Positions 46,264 through 55,801 are shown, counted from the stretch's first letter. The stretch is 64,000 bases of DNA from Mycobacterium kyorinense (GCF_001672775.1 NZ_LZKJ01000108.1:1-64000), one strand, 5' to 3'. Program-made: numbers and translations. The notes: a model not told the origin generated them from the letters alone.

Positions 46264-48147
46264 ATGGGTGTTTCGGTCTCGACGGTGGAGGGGTCGCACC
46301 CTGAGAAGCTCACCGACGCCGCCGAGCAGGTTTCCGGCAAGATCACCACCTTGGAAACGATCATGGCCGGCGAACGCGAGGACTTGGCATACCTGCAGCA
46401 GTCCTGGCAGGGCGAGGCCGCAACCGCGGCGCTGGCCGCGGGCTTGCGAAAGCTGGGCAAACAGGAGCGGTTTCATCTCAGGCTGCAGGAACTGAAATCC
46501 GCGCTGAACAATGGTGGAGAGCAACTCGGCGCTCTGCGCAAAGCGATCGTGGAAATGGTCCACACGTTGGCGAAGCTGGGTTTCTCGGTCAGCGATGACG
46601 GCGTGGTCACCCCACACCAGTGGCTGGTCGGAAGATTTCTGAACGGTGTGGCGGAGAAGCTGACGACTGTCCTCCAGCAACTGCTGAAGACCTTCGACGA
46701 AGTCGATCAAGCCACTGCTGCCGCGATTGCGCAAGCGTGTGGCCCGTCGATCCCTAATCCTCCGGTCAACGTGGCGGGCAAACACATTCAGATTCCATCG
46801 CCCGACACCAGTCCGGAAGACGTCAAGAGGTGGTGGGATTCGCTCAGCGACGAGCAGCGGCAAGCACTCATCGCGCAGCACCCGCCGCTGTTGGGCAACC
46901 TCGGCGGCATCCCGGCCGACGCCCGCGACCAAGTCAACGTGCAGGTGATGGACGACGACATTCATCGCGTGGAGGACATCGCTACCCGAAACCATGTCTC
47001 GGCCGATGATGTAGTCAAAAACCCAGGGGCATACGGACTTTCGGCCGACGACGTTACCCGGTATCAAAACGCCAAGAATACGCAGCGTGGTCTTTACCAT
47101 GACATGGGGATTGACGACTACCACGGCGACTACAAAGGTCTTGCCCAATATGCCAAAGACCACAACCTGGACATGTCCACGCTGCGACCGGCAATGCTGT
47201 GGGCCTATGACCCGCTGGCGTTCAACGGTAAAGGCAAGGCAGCAATCGCGATTGGGAACCCGGACCAGTCGCCGAACACCGCTGTCATCGTGCCGGGTAC
47301 AGGCGCCAGCGTGAAGTCGGGATGGCTATCCGACGGCCACAATGATGCGATCAATCTTTACGATCAATCAGCACCGGCCGATCCAAACCACCCCACGGCG
47401 GTGATCGCATGGATGGGATACGACACCCCCTCAAGCTTTAACGATCTCAACGTCGGAAACCCGGGCCTTGCCCAAACCGGCGGGGATTTACTCGCGTGGG
47501 ATGTCAACAGCCTGGGCGTTACCCACCAAGACGGGGTAGGGGAGCACGTCACCGTCATCGGGCATTCGTATGGTTCGACGACGGTGGCCGACGCGTTCGC
47601 CCGCAGCGGCATGCACGCCAATGATGCTGTGCTACTGGGGTGTCCGGGGACTGATGCGGCGCGCACTGCTGCCGATTTCAACCTCAATGGCGGACACGTC
47701 TACGTCGGCGACGCTTCCACTGACTTCGTCGGTTGGCTCGGTGAAGCAGGCGGGGTGCCCAATGCGCTCAATGATGCGTTAGGCAATCCTGTTGGGGCGG
47801 CAGCGGGCTTGGGCACCGATCCGGCCCACGAGGGCTTTGGTGCAACGCGATTTCGTGCCGAGGTTCCGGGCTCGGAATTCATCCGCAGAGAAGACCATTC
47901 GTACTACTACCACGTGGGCAGCGAGTCGCTGCGCAGCATGACCGACATCGTCAGCGGCCATGCCGACAACCTGGCAAGCGATGGACTGCTGGCCGGGCAG
48001 CGGGTCGACGTCCCCTATCCCGTCACCCCGACCGAGGTGCATGTTCCAGGCATCGGCAACGTTCCGCTGCCTCACATCGATCTCCCGTGGACCGACCCGG
48101 AATGGAACCGCCCGGGTGCCTCTGTGACTGATGACCATGGCTTTTAA
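46264..48147 (+). CDS. WXG100-like N-terminus fused to DUF1023 alpha/beta hydrolase
   Basis: 627 residues from ATG 46264. Residues 1-100 are a WXG100-type helical hairpin with W48-Q-G50. The middle has the conserved WWDSLSDEQRQALIAQHP, GNLGGIPADARDQVN block of DUF1023 proteins, then GKAAIAIGNPDQSPNTAVIVPGT. The hydrolase core has the nucleophile motif GHSYGS (Ser435) after HVTVIGHSYG, and a later acidic/His end region (ADNLASDG, EDHSYYYHVG). It is an alpha/beta hydrolase of unknown substrate, built like a type VII exported effector. The downstream lipoprotein gene overlaps it by 17 bases. The substrate and toxicity are not known. Confidence 0.85.
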   Translation: MGVSVSTVEGSHPEKLTDAAEQVSGKITTLETIMAGEREDLAYLQQSWQGEAATAALAAGLRKLGKQERFHLRLQELKSALNNGGEQLGALRKAIVEMVHTLAKLGFSVSDDGVVTPHQWLVGRFLNGVAEKLTTVLQQLLKTFDEVDQATAAAIAQACGPSIPNPPVNVAGKHIQIPSPDTSPEDVKRWWDSLSDEQRQALIAQHPPLLGNLGGIPADARDQVNVQVMDDDIHRVEDIATRNHVSADDVVKNPGAYGLSADDVTRYQNAKNTQRGLYHDMGIDDYHGDYKGLAQYAKDHNLDMSTLRPAMLWAYDPLAFNGKGKAAIAIGNPDQSPNTAVIVPGTGASVKSGWLSDGHNDAINLYDQSAPADPNHPTAVIAWMGYDTPSSFNDLNVGNPGLAQTGGDLLAWDVNSLGVTHQDGVGEHVTVIGHSYGSTTVADAFARSGMHANDAVLLGCPGTDAARTAADFNLNGGHVYVGDASTDFVGWLGEAGGVPNALNDALGNPVGAAAGLGTDPAHEGFGATRFRAEVPGSEFIRREDHSYYYHVGSESLRSMTDIVSGHADNLASDGLLAGQRVDVPYPVTPTEVHVPGIGNVPLPHIDLPWTDPEWNRPGASVTDDHGF

Positions 48148-48709
48148 TAACCGTAGAGATAGCCACTTGCGGCGACGATCGGCATTGCTGGCCGTCGCCC
48201 CGCTTATCGCGGTCGTGGCTCTTGTCCTAGGAGGTTGTTCGCTGATGTTTCCGTCGCAACACCGCGCAGCCCCACCTCCCGAGCCGTTATCCGATGAGCA
48301 GGCCAAGACCCAGGTGATCGACCCGGCCAAACAGATCGCCACGGTGAACGACTTGGCGGATCTGTCCGGGACTTTCCAGTGGGAGTCGTGCAACGACCAA
48401 GGAGATCCGCCCTATCGCGGCAGGGTGGACATGTTGTTCACCGTGCCTACCGGCGTGGACCGCCAGGCCTACTTCCAGCAGATCGCCGCAACCATGGCCA
48501 AACAATCCGGCTGGACCGCCGGCCCGCCACCGGGTATGCGTCCGTTCGGCGCTGCGGTCCACAAAGACGGGGTCATGGTGATCATCGGGGAGAGCGGCAC
48601 AGTGGGGCATCACGGGTCTATCCGGCTTTTCGGCGAGTGCCGCAACATGCAGGATCACCACACTGACAACGGCTTCCAACGCATCACCAGCGAACTGGCT
48701 GGGGGCTGA
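48131..48709 (+). CDS. Lipoprotein coupled to the WXG-DUF1023 hydrolase
   Basis: 192 residues; ATG 48131 or 48137. A basic n-region (NNRRDSHLRRR) precedes a hydrophobic segment and lipobox LVLGGC, so it is anchored outside. The mature part shows QWESCNDQGDPPYRGRVDMLF and ASG-type strands up to GSIRLFGECRN; two cysteines may pair. It overlaps the hydrolase gene by 17 bases. In Mtb, LprP-like lipoproteins lie beside DUF1023 genes, as I recall. An immunity or anchoring role for the hydrolase is an inference from this coupling. Confidence 0.78.
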   Translation: MTMAFNNRRDSHLRRRSALLAVAPLIAVVALVLGGCSLMFPSQHRAAPPPEPLSDEQAKTQVIDPAKQIATVNDLADLSGTFQWESCNDQGDPPYRGRVDMLFTVPTGVDRQAYFQQIAATMAKQSGWTAGPPPGMRPFGAAVHKDGVMVIIGESGTVGHHGSIRLFGECRNMQDHHTDNGFQRITSELAGG

Positions 48710-48828
48710 CGGCACGTCTTGACCGGCCGCCATCCGAGATCGTCGGCGGCGGCAAACTTCGTGCACGCGACGTGCCAACAGAGCGGTTATGCTTTGTTTT
48801 ACGTAGACGCAGCGTGGGGGTTGTAGCG

Positions 48829-49011
48829 ATGGCGCAAGAGACGCTGAAAGTAGATCCAGAGCGGCTGGCGCAGGCCGCGGCGAAGTTAGGCGCCCATGCC
48901 GACGAAATTCCGGTGATTCCGCCGGGCTTCACCGTGTCAGGCAGTGACCCGCTGTCGGCGGCGATCGCCGCGCACGTGCCCAAGCTGGAAGCACCGGTAG
49001 TCGGGCCATGA
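48829..49011 (+). CDS. espJ: EspJ-like protein, N-terminal half (split gene, part 1)
   Basis: 60 residues from ATG 48829: MAQETLKVDPERLAQAAAKL then PPGFTVSGSDPLSAAIAAHVPKL, the first helix and turn of the EspJ N-terminal hairpin. It stops at TGA 49009-49011, which shares ATGA with the start of part 2. The two parts align without a gap to the start of Mtb EspJ. A sequencing slip is possible but the ATGA junction looks like normal coupling. Confidence 0.7.
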   Translation: MAQETLKVDPERLAQAAAKLGAHADEIPVIPPGFTVSGSDPLSAAIAAHVPKLEAPVVGP

Positions 49012-49628
49012 CTCTGGACCAACTCAAGGCCGACGCGCAACGGGACGCCGCTAACGTCGCCCAAGCGGCCCAACACTACGCGCAGACCGATGAGGCGCTG
49101 GGAAACAAAATCAACCAGCAGCAGTTCGACGCGAACGGCGGCCAGGGGCAGTCGGGTGGCGCCGTGGGGTCGGGGGGCGACCCGGCGAGCCAGATGATGG
49201 GTCAAATGGGTCAGATGCTCGGCATGCCGATGGAGATGGCCGGCCAAGCCGTGCAGATGCCGATGCAGATGTTGGGCATGGTCGGAGCGCTTCCGCAGAC
49301 CGTTATGCAGAGCATGCAGGGTCTGCAGGGCATGATGGGCCACTCTGGCCAATTGGGCCAGCACGGCCCGGATGGGCAGCCGGGCGACGTGCCTGCGGAT
49401 CAGGCCCAACCGGACAAGCCGGAGGACAAGGACGACAAGGCCGAGGAGAAGCCGAGCGAACCGGCCGAGCCGAAGCACCAAGCCGCCGGACCGCAGCGAG
49501 AGCGGCTGGAGCCCATTCCCGACTCTCTCGGCGGCGGTGCAGCCGGTGGTCAGCCGGGAAGTCCGACTGTTCCGGTCACTCCGGCGCCTGGTCGGCCTGC
49601 CAGGCCCGGTTCGGAGATCGATCTCTGA
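49008..49628 (+). CDS. espJ: EspJ-like protein, C-terminal half with Y-x3-D motif (split gene, part 2)
   Basis: 206 residues from ATG 49008, beginning TLDQLKADAQRDAANVAQAAQ, the second helix, and the export motif YAQTD (24-28). The rest is a Met/Gln-rich and acidic Pro/Glu/Lys tail (MQSMQGLQGMMG, QPDKPEDKDDKAEE). In Mtb EspJ is one chain of 280; here the split lies between the two helices. If the halves meet again, they would rebuild the hairpin as two chains. It lies in the same orientation as the rest of ESX-1, before the duplicated membrane genes. Confidence 0.72.
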   Translation: MTLDQLKADAQRDAANVAQAAQHYAQTDEALGNKINQQQFDANGGQGQSGGAVGSGGDPASQMMGQMGQMLGMPMEMAGQAVQMPMQMLGMVGALPQTVMQSMQGLQGMMGHSGQLGQHGPDGQPGDVPADQAQPDKPEDKDDKAEEKPSEPAEPKHQAAGPQRERLEPIPDSLGGGAAGGQPGSPTVPVTPAPGRPARPGSEIDL

Positions 49629-49748
49629 TCGCTTGGCTTGGTTAATTTTCACTTGCTTAAGGCTGTCGCCATTAAGTTCAGTGCAGGAAAGGCTGTCTGT
49701 GAGGCCGCCTGAATAGGCGTGAGTTGGCGTGACCTGGAGGTGTGTGTC

Positions 49749-50381
49749 GTGAGTGTGCCCCCGCCACCGCAGGATTCATGGCAACCTGGGCCGCCCAGGC
49801 CCGGTCAGCCGCCGTCATCGCCGCCCTGGCAGTTTCCCCAGAACCAGCCTGATGGTCCGCTGGCGGGGCCGTATCCAAATTGGCCACCGCATGGGCGGCC
49901 CAAGAAGAGCAATGCCCTGAAGTGGGCATTGGCAGCGGTGGCTCTGATTGCGATTGTCGCGGTGGCTGTGGTGCTGACGTTGATTTTCAGTGATGGGGGA
50001 GCGGGCGGCGGGGAGAGCATTGGCAGCGGTTCGCATCCGACATCGGGGATCGCGAGTGCTAATGGCGCCGGGCCGGTCGCAGTCTTTACGGATGAATGCG
50101 TATGCTCCGGCCAATAGCTTTTAGCTGCCGCGGACACCGCCGTTGAGGCGGTTGTTGTCGAGGCGTGCAAAGCAGCTGACGGGTGTTTTTGGTCCACCCT
50201 TCGGGATTACGCTTCGCAGTTGATTGCTGGGTTCGCGGCTAGTCTGGCGCCGCCAGCGGTTGCCGCCTTCATACCCCGCGGATTATGCAGTTTCGGCATC
50301 GAGACGTGGATGATGCCACTCAGCGTGTGGCGGTGCGAGTGACAGCTTTGGTGCAGGAGGCCGGTCGACTTGTCGCTTAAC
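49749..50381 (+). pseudogene. Truncated and decayed copy of the adjacent membrane protein gene
   Basis: From GTG 49749 (eight bases after GGAGG) a frame of 122 residues runs to TAG 50117. It matches the next gene through the Pro-rich start (PPPPQ), the motif KKSNALKWAL, the membrane helix and IASAN. It then stops after VFTDECVCSGQ. The following 260 bases still read in pieces like the ends of that protein's domains: LLAAADTAVEAVVVEACKAAD, ASQLIAGFAASL and DVDDATQRVAVRV to TAA 50381. The first 122 residues could still be made as a short membrane protein. Confidence 0.65.
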
Positions 50382-50474
50382 CTTGTAGAGAACAGTGTTC
50401 GGGTAGGTGCAAGACTGCAGCCGAAGCCGCCTCAATCTTGAGGGGTGAGTGGACGTGACCTGGAGGTATGTGTA

Positions 50475-51611
50475 TTGACTATGCCCCCGCCCCCGCAGGG
50501 TCCTTGGCACCCACGGCCGCCTGCACCCGGCCAACCGCCCGGTCAGCCCCCGCAGGGCGTGCCGTATGGTCCACCGCCCGGCCAGTATCCAGGTTGGCCA
50601 CTTCCTGGTCCAGCGAAAAAGAGCAATGCCTTGAAGTGGGCATTGGGCGCGATCACTCTGATTGCAGTCGTAGCAATCGCTGTGGCAGTGACGCTGGCTC
50701 TCACTCGCAGCGGGTCAGACGGCAGGGGCCCAGCCAACGGGGGCAATTCAGGTAAGACATCGACGATTGCTAGCGCAAATGACACAGACCCAGTTGCAGT
50801 CATCACCGAAGAACCGACCTGCGATAAATTCACTCCGATCAACAATGGTTATGCTGATCAAGGCAAAAATGGGTGGAATGACCGCGATCCCTCGATTCCT
50901 GCGACGGACTGGACGCCGGATCAGCGCGCGCAATACACCGCGATGGGCACCGCGATGCGCAACGCTGCAGACCAGTTCGTCCCGCTTGCAAAGCAGACCC
51001 CCCATCGAGTGATGCGTGAGCTCTACGAACAATTTATCGTCTACGCACGGACCTACGCCGCCAGTATTCCCACGTACACGCCGTCTGACGATCAGTTAGC
51101 AACTGTCGCTACGAATGCATCGTCGGCTATATATTCCATCTGCAACGCAATTTCAGAGGGTTCGGCGAGCATGTGGGGTCCGTCAGTACCAACTGCGGCG
51201 CCGCCGGCTCACATCGCCGTGCCGAGTGATCCCGCCGATCCGCAGCGTTTCCTCACCGCCCGCGACCCGATCTGCAACGACTGGAAGGCTCGATGGCAGC
51301 GGTATAGCACTGACGCTTCTGCGTGGGGCAGCATGGACCCGCAAAAACCGGCGAGCGAATGGACGCCCGAGCAAAAGGCCGTCTACGATGCGGTAACGCC
51401 AGTAATGTCCGCCTACGCCGACGACATCGAGCAATTGGGCCAGCGTAGCAAAAATCCCATTATTCAAGACTTCGCGGTACTGAGCGCGCAGTACACCCGC
51501 GCCTATGTTAAAGGGATACCCACCTATGTTCCTTCCGATGCCCACCTAGCGGCTACAGCTAACGCTACGGAGTGGGTAATCATGAAGGCATGCCAGGCTG
51601 TTGAGGATTAG
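50475..51611 (+). CDS. Membrane protein with duplicated outer domain, unknown family
   Basis: 378 residues from TTG 50475, eight bases after GGAGG; ATG 50481 is possible. A Pro-rich cytoplasmic N-terminus (about 1-50) and KKSNALKWAL are followed by one helix (ALGAITLIAVVAIAVAVTLAL). The outer part contains two similar units of about 110 residues, each with a Cys early (PTCDKF; DPICNDW), the sequence W-T-P-(D/E)-Q in the middle, IPTY(T/V)PSD, and a Cys near the end (ICNA; KACQ). This is an internal tandem duplication. The upstream decayed copy shows the gene itself also duplicated. It lies just before espK (three bases), so it may be in the ESX-1 transcript. Confidence 0.8.
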   Translation: MTMPPPPQGPWHPRPPAPGQPPGQPPQGVPYGPPPGQYPGWPLPGPAKKSNALKWALGAITLIAVVAIAVAVTLALTRSGSDGRGPANGGNSGKTSTIASANDTDPVAVITEEPTCDKFTPINNGYADQGKNGWNDRDPSIPATDWTPDQRAQYTAMGTAMRNAADQFVPLAKQTPHRVMRELYEQFIVYARTYAASIPTYTPSDDQLATVATNASSAIYSICNAISEGSASMWGPSVPTAAPPAHIAVPSDPADPQRFLTARDPICNDWKARWQRYSTDASAWGSMDPQKPASEWTPEQKAVYDAVTPVMSAYADDIEQLGQRSKNPIIQDFAVLSAQYTRAYVKGIPTYVPSDAHLAATANATEWVIMKACQAVED

Positions 51612-51614
51612 ATT

Positions 51615-53870
51615 ATGGCGATTGCTCCGCCCACAGGCGATTATGCCTCACAGATGATTTCGGGATTGTGGCCGGAAGCTGACGAAGACCAGTTACAGGC
51701 CCGTGCCGAGGTATTCGAACAGGCTAGTGCGCAGCTAGGCAAGGTTATTGATAACTGGGCGCGCGAGCATCACATGATTTTTCATGACGGTGTCTGGTCG
51801 GGCGGCGCAGCCAGCGCCGCCGAAAGTGTGCTGCAGCGACGACTTAACCTAATGCAAGAGATGCGGAATAAGATTGATGCCGTCGCGAAGTGGTATCACG
51901 ATGCGCACGACACGATACGTGATGCTAAGAACGAGATCGCCGAAACTGTCCATAACCATCAAGACGCAATCGGACGGATTACGGACGACGACCAGGACCG
52001 CGACGCGAAAATACAAAGTGAAATCGCAGCAGCGTGGAAGGAGAATTCGGAGACCGTCTCCAGTCAAGGCTCTAAATTGGGTTTCAAATTAGTGATGCCC
52101 GAAATGCCGGCCACAGCCGCTCCCGGGGAACCGGGCGCCGGGACGCCCGTCGACGAGACTCCTGCTCTGGCTCCTGCAAGCCAACTTGTGAGCAATCAAG
52201 GCGCCGTAGGTGGTCCCCCGGGGGGTAAGACTCCTGCTGTGGTTCCTGCAAGCCAACTTGTGAGCAATCAAGGCGCCGTGGGCGCAACCGGTCCTAATGC
52301 CGCACCTGCGCCGCCACCGGGCCAGTCCGGCATCTCGCCAGGAGCAGCAGTGCCGCGGCCGTCGATGTTAACTTCGCCCGGTACGAGCGCCAGCGGTTCT
52401 TCCTCCGGGTCGACGGGTGGTTCGCAGTGGATGGGGGCACCTGGTTCCGGAGGCGCGCAAAGTGCGGCGCCGACGACGGCGTCCGGTGCTCCGCAGGGAA
52501 TGTCGGATACTTCACAGTCGCAGGCGGGTTCGGGCGGCCCGCCGACCCAACCCGCGGCAGGCAGGCCCGACTCCGGGATTGCAGCGGCCGCTGCCGCGGC
52601 GGGGTCGGCGTCTCCGGCGGTGTTGCCCGCATCCGCAGGCGCGGCGTCCACGGCTGCCGCCGCGGCATCGGCAGCTAGCGCCGCCGGTGCGACACCCGTG
52701 GCCCCCTCGGCGCCGGTGGAACACACCGGGGGCGGGGTGTCGGGTGCTCGCGGCCACACCGTCGACAGCGGCGGAGGCGGCGGGTTCACCGGCGGTGGTG
52801 GTGGAGTCAGCATGCCATCGATGTCGTCAGGCTCAGGGGGGAGCGGTTCAGCACCGATGCCGTTGCTGCCGCCGGCCACTCCGTCGCCGGCAGCACCCGT
52901 GTCTGCGGGTGGCGGCACCCCAGGCGCACCCGGTAGCGGCACGCCCGGCGCACCCGGCGGGCCAGGTGTGCACCCGGCGTCCACCACCAGCACCTCCCAG
53001 GGTGGCGTCGGTGGATCGATGACCTCGTCGCACGCCGATGCGGCGCCGGCGCCGATCCCGGTGTCCTCGGCACGCGCCCAAAAGGACGCGATCGCCGATG
53101 CCACGAACCGCCGTGGCGGCGGTGATGCGTTGCGGGCGGCCCGCCGCCTCGGCGCGGCACTCAACGCCCCAGACTTGCTCAACCAGGGCGATTTCCAATT
53201 CTTCTGGATCACCGCGGTGACCAATGATGGCCAGATCGTCGTCGCCAACAGCTACGGAATGGGATACATCCCCGAGCCGGTGACCCTGCCCGACGGCGTT
53301 CAGTTGGTCTCGGTCGACCCCGCCGTCCCGGCCGCCGAACGGGCCCGGTGGGCCACCTACCCGATGTTGGCCATCCAAGGTTGGGCGGCGGCCCACGACA
53401 CCACGCTGCGGGCCGTGATCGCCACCGAGGCGCAATTCCGCGAGTTCGACCCGGGCGTCTACCGGGAGGTACTGCGCGAGGAGGACATCCCGTCCAGCGG
53501 CAGGATGGCCGGCCGGTCCCGGCTAGAGGTGGTCGCGCCCGGCCAGGCGGCGCAGCTCGCCGGCGTCAGCGACCTCGGGTTGATCGACATGCTGCCGCCT
53601 GCCCCGGTGGACACCAACCCGCCGGCCGACCAGCGCGGCACGCTGTGGTTTGAAGTGATGAAGCATCTGATGAGCAGCGATCCCGATCGAGGGGTGCACC
53701 ATTTGCAGGCGTTCGTCACCTACGCCGCCCATGCCCAGGAGCTGGCTCTGCATAAGGCCCACACCGCGGTGCACGCGATCGAGCAACGCAAAGCCGTCGC
53801 CGACTGGCTGTACTGGCAACAGCTGAGCATCCTGGTCGCCGACGCGCTCGCCGGATCCGCAGCGCCCTAA
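51615..53870 (+). CDS. espK: EspK, ESX-1 chaperone-like protein
   Basis: 751 residues (Mtb 729). The N-terminal domain (about 1-150) has [20 protein letters not shown] and the W-S-G-G-A-A motif. A long Pro/Gly/Ala/Ser linker follows, including a 24-residue repeat (listed separately). The C-terminal domain has [58 protein letters not shown] and [10 protein letters not shown]. EspK binds EspB and guides it to the EccCb1 ATPase. In Mtb espK is on the espL-espB strand, but here it is on the opposite strand, facing espL tail to tail. Confidence 0.92.
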   Translation: MAIAPPTGDYASQMISGLWPEADEDQLQARAEVFEQASAQLGKVIDNWAREHHMIFHDGVWSGGAASAAESVLQRRLNLMQEMRNKIDAVAKWYHDAHDTIRDAKNEIAETVHNHQDAIGRITDDDQDRDAKIQSEIAAAWKENSETVSSQGSKLGFKLVMPEMPATAAPGEPGAGTPVDETPALAPASQLVSNQGAVGGPPGGKTPAVVPASQLVSNQGAVGATGPNAAPAPPPGQSGISPGAAVPRPSMLTSPGTSASGSSSGSTGGSQWMGAPGSGGAQSAAPTTASGAPQGMSDTSQSQAGSGGPPTQPAAGRPDSGIAAAAAAAGSASPAVLPASAGAASTAAAAASAASAAGATPVAPSAPVEHTGGGVSGARGHTVDSGGGGGFTGGGGGVSMPSMSSGSGGSGSAPMPLLPPATPSPAAPVSAGGGTPGAPGSGTPGAPGGPGVHPASTTSTSQGGVGGSMTSSHADAAPAPIPVSSARAQKDAIADATNRRGGGDALRAARRLGAALNAPDLLNQGDFQFFWITAVTNDGQIVVANSYGMGYIPEPVTLPDGVQLVSVDPAVPAAERARWATYPMLAIQGWAAAHDTTLRAVIATEAQFREFDPGVYREVLREEDIPSSGRMAGRSRLEVVAPGQAAQLAGVSDLGLIDMLPPAPVDTNPPADQRGTLWFEVMKHLMSSDPDRGVHHLQAFVTYAAHAQELALHKAHTAVHAIEQRKAVADWLYWQQLSILVADALAGSAAP
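52157..52283 (+). repeat. 72-bp tandem repeat in the espK linker
   Basis: The stretch coding [13 protein letters not shown] appears twice at a 72-bp spacing (units start at 52157 and 52229). The copies are almost identical in DNA, with about the last third of the second unit diverged. The unit is 24 codons, so copy number can change without loss of frame. Confidence 0.85.
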
Positions 53871-53888
53871 ACGCTTTAGAGCGATCGG

Positions 53889-54233
53889 TCAGTTTTCGGC
53901 AGTGTCGCTCAGCTCGTCAGTGATGTCGATGAGCACCGCGTCAAGACGTTCCCGGTCGGCTTCGATGGATGCGACCGCTTGCGTGGTCGCGTTTTGCAGC
54001 GCCTCGTTCACCCGTTGCTCGACGGTTTTCGACCCCAGTCGCAGCGACCCATCTTTGATGAAAACATCGGTGAGCCAGTGATGTCCGTTGAGCGTCACTT
54101 CGACAGTCTCGGATTCATCTGTGGCCGTGAACTTTTCGGTCTCCATCTTGTGCAGCTGCTCGTCCAGCGCCGACTGCAACCGTTGCGCCTGCTTCAGCAC
54201 CGCCGCCACGTGCGGATGCATTTCCGAGGTCAC
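53889..54233 (-). CDS. espL: EspL, YbaB-like ESX-1 protein
   Basis: 114 residues from GTG 54233, four bases inside the end of espB. The fold is YbaB/EspH-like: ATDESETVEVTLNGHHWLTDVFI and KTVEQRVNEALQNATTQAV. In Mtb EspL is needed for EspE/EspF/EspH stability and interacts with WhiB6 and EspD in reports. It is a small cytosolic protein. It converges on espK with 18 bp between. Confidence 0.92.
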   Translation of the reverse strand: MTSEMHPHVAAVLKQAQRLQSALDEQLHKMETEKFTATDESETVEVTLNGHHWLTDVFIKDGSLRLGSKTVEQRVNEALQNATTQAVASIEADRERLDAVLIDITDELSDTAEN

Positions 54234-55801
54234 TTCGACTCCTTGCCGTCCTTGGCGTCCGGCACGTCCTTACGACGACGAGCCCCGATGACGCCTTCAG
54301 TCCAAGACCGATCTTCTTTGTAGAGCTCCTCGTCGGGAGCAAGCCCCGGGGTGCGGCGCCGTTCCTTGCCTTGGCCCTGGCCATGGCCTCCCATCGGCAT
54401 ACCCCCCATCCCGCCGCCCATGGCGCCGCCCGGCATGCCTTGGGCTGCTTGCGCTCCCGGCCCGGCTTCGGCAGCATTCGCGGGCGCCACGGCGTTAGCG
54501 CCTACCGCAGGCTGCAGCGGCGAGCGCGGTGCGCCGCCCCCGCCGCCTCCCGCGCCGCCGCCTCCATGGGCGGCCGGTTTGACAGCCGGACCCTTCGGCA
54601 GGTGCGGGGTGGCCTTCGCCGCGGCCGGCATCCCGCCTGGCATGCCCCCGGGCAGGCCGCCCGGCATGCCGCCGCCAGGCTTCCCGCCACCTTGGCCGGC
54701 ACCTTGGCCGCCGCCGGGCATACCGCCGGGTGCGCCTCCGGTGCGTGCGGCTGCCGGCTGTTGTGGAGCAACCGGCTGACCCATCGGCGACGGTGCACCA
54801 CCGCCAGGGGCACCTCCGCCGCCGGGCGCGCCTCCGCCACCCCCGGGAGACGACCCACCCGCGCCGGGCTGCTGCTCGTCGTCGCCAGCCGGCACAGCCC
54901 GTCGACGCGGGTCACCGTTGGTGTAGACGGGGGTGGAGGGAAGGGCTCCGTCGCGAGGTTCTGGCGGGGAAACTTTATCGATGGTCGCCGCGCTCTCGTA
55001 TTGCGCCCGCACGTGTTCGGAATCCATGTATAGCTTGAGGAGTCTCGCTCCGATCGCCTTCTTCTGCTCGTCGGGGGTATCCGACGATTCCATCTGCTTT
55101 TTGAGCTGCTTCCACTCTTCGGCGATCGGTGTGTGCGCGGCACGCGCTGTGGTGTGGGCGTCGGCGATCTTGTCGGCCTCCGCCGCCAGTTCCTGCCAGG
55201 AGCCGGCGAGACCGCTTAGCCACCCGCCGAATTCGTTGAAACGCCCGTAGGCGACCTCGGCAGCGGCGCCCTCCCAATCGCGGATCTTGACGTGAAAATG
55301 TTGAGCTGCCGTTTGAAGATTTGTCGCGATAGTGCGCCAATGGGCGGCCACCGCGCGGAGGGCAGCCCCTTGATCGCCGTTTGCCAGGTCGTTCTCTATT
55401 TCTTCCGGATCACCATGGGCGTGGCCGGCTTTGGTCGGCATTCCCGGTGCGGTCGGATGCGGCGGCGCCGGGATCGAGCAGTCGTCGGGCTTGACCGCAC
55501 CGCTAGATATCGGCTTACCCGCGTTGATCTCACTGGTAGCCCGTAGATCGGTTTCGTCGTAGGCCTTCGCCACGTGATACAGCGACTCCGCGAGGCGCTT
55601 ACCTTCGATGACGCCCCAGTTCTGGTATTCCCACAACGACTGTGCGCTATGGACGAGATTGGCGGTCGCGTCCAAGGAGGTTTTCAGCGTAGATGGCGGC
55701 GTGATCGGCGGCTGACCTGACGGGTTGGCCCAGTCGATTCCGTTGATGTCGTTGGCTTTGCCCCGCAGGTCATTCGTATCGACTCTGAGTTCTTCTCCCA
55801 T
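54230..55801 (-). CDS. espB: EspB, ESX-1 secreted PE/PPE-like protein
   Basis: 523 residues (Mtb 460) from ATG 55801 after GGAGGAA. The N-terminal helical region has the export motif YDETD (81-85) and the WxG motif W176-E-G178, the same spacing as in Mtb EspB. A linker and a long Gly/Pro/Met-rich C-terminal part (about 310-490; GGMPGGLPGG-type repeats) follow, ending in a charged tail RRKDVPDAKDGKESK. Cleavage of the C-terminus by MycP1 and ring-like heptamers are known in Mtb. It starts 39 bp after eccE1 and is coupled to espL. Confidence 0.95.
   Translation of the reverse strand: MGEELRVDTNDLRGKANDINGIDWANPSGQPPITPPSTLKTSLDATANLVHSAQSLWEYQNWGVIEGKRLAESLYHVAKAYDETDLRATSEINAGKPISSGAVKPDDCSIPAPPHPTAPGMPTKAGHAHGDPEEIENDLANGDQGAALRAVAAHWRTIATNLQTAAQHFHVKIRDWEGAAAEVAYGRFNEFGGWLSGLAGSWQELAAEADKIADAHTTARAAHTPIAEEWKQLKKQMESSDTPDEQKKAIGARLLKLYMDSEHVRAQYESAATIDKVSPPEPRDGALPSTPVYTNGDPRRRAVPAGDDEQQPGAGGSSPGGGGGAPGGGGAPGGGAPSPMGQPVAPQQPAAARTGGAPGGMPGGGQGAGQGGGKPGGGMPGGLPGGMPGGMPAAAKATPHLPKGPAVKPAAHGGGGAGGGGGGAPRSPLQPAVGANAVAPANAAEAGPGAQAAQGMPGGAMGGGMGGMPMGGHGQGQGKERRRTPGLAPDEELYKEDRSWTEGVIGARRRKDVPDAKDGKESK

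Noticed and set aside
52157..52283. Insertion-sequence end in espK
   Set aside because: It is an in-frame tandem duplication with no transposase, inverted ends or target duplication.
52268..53248. A 326-codon reverse frame in espK
   Set aside because: It lies over the low-complexity espK linker and has no fold; the EspK N- and C-terminal domains are on the plus strand.
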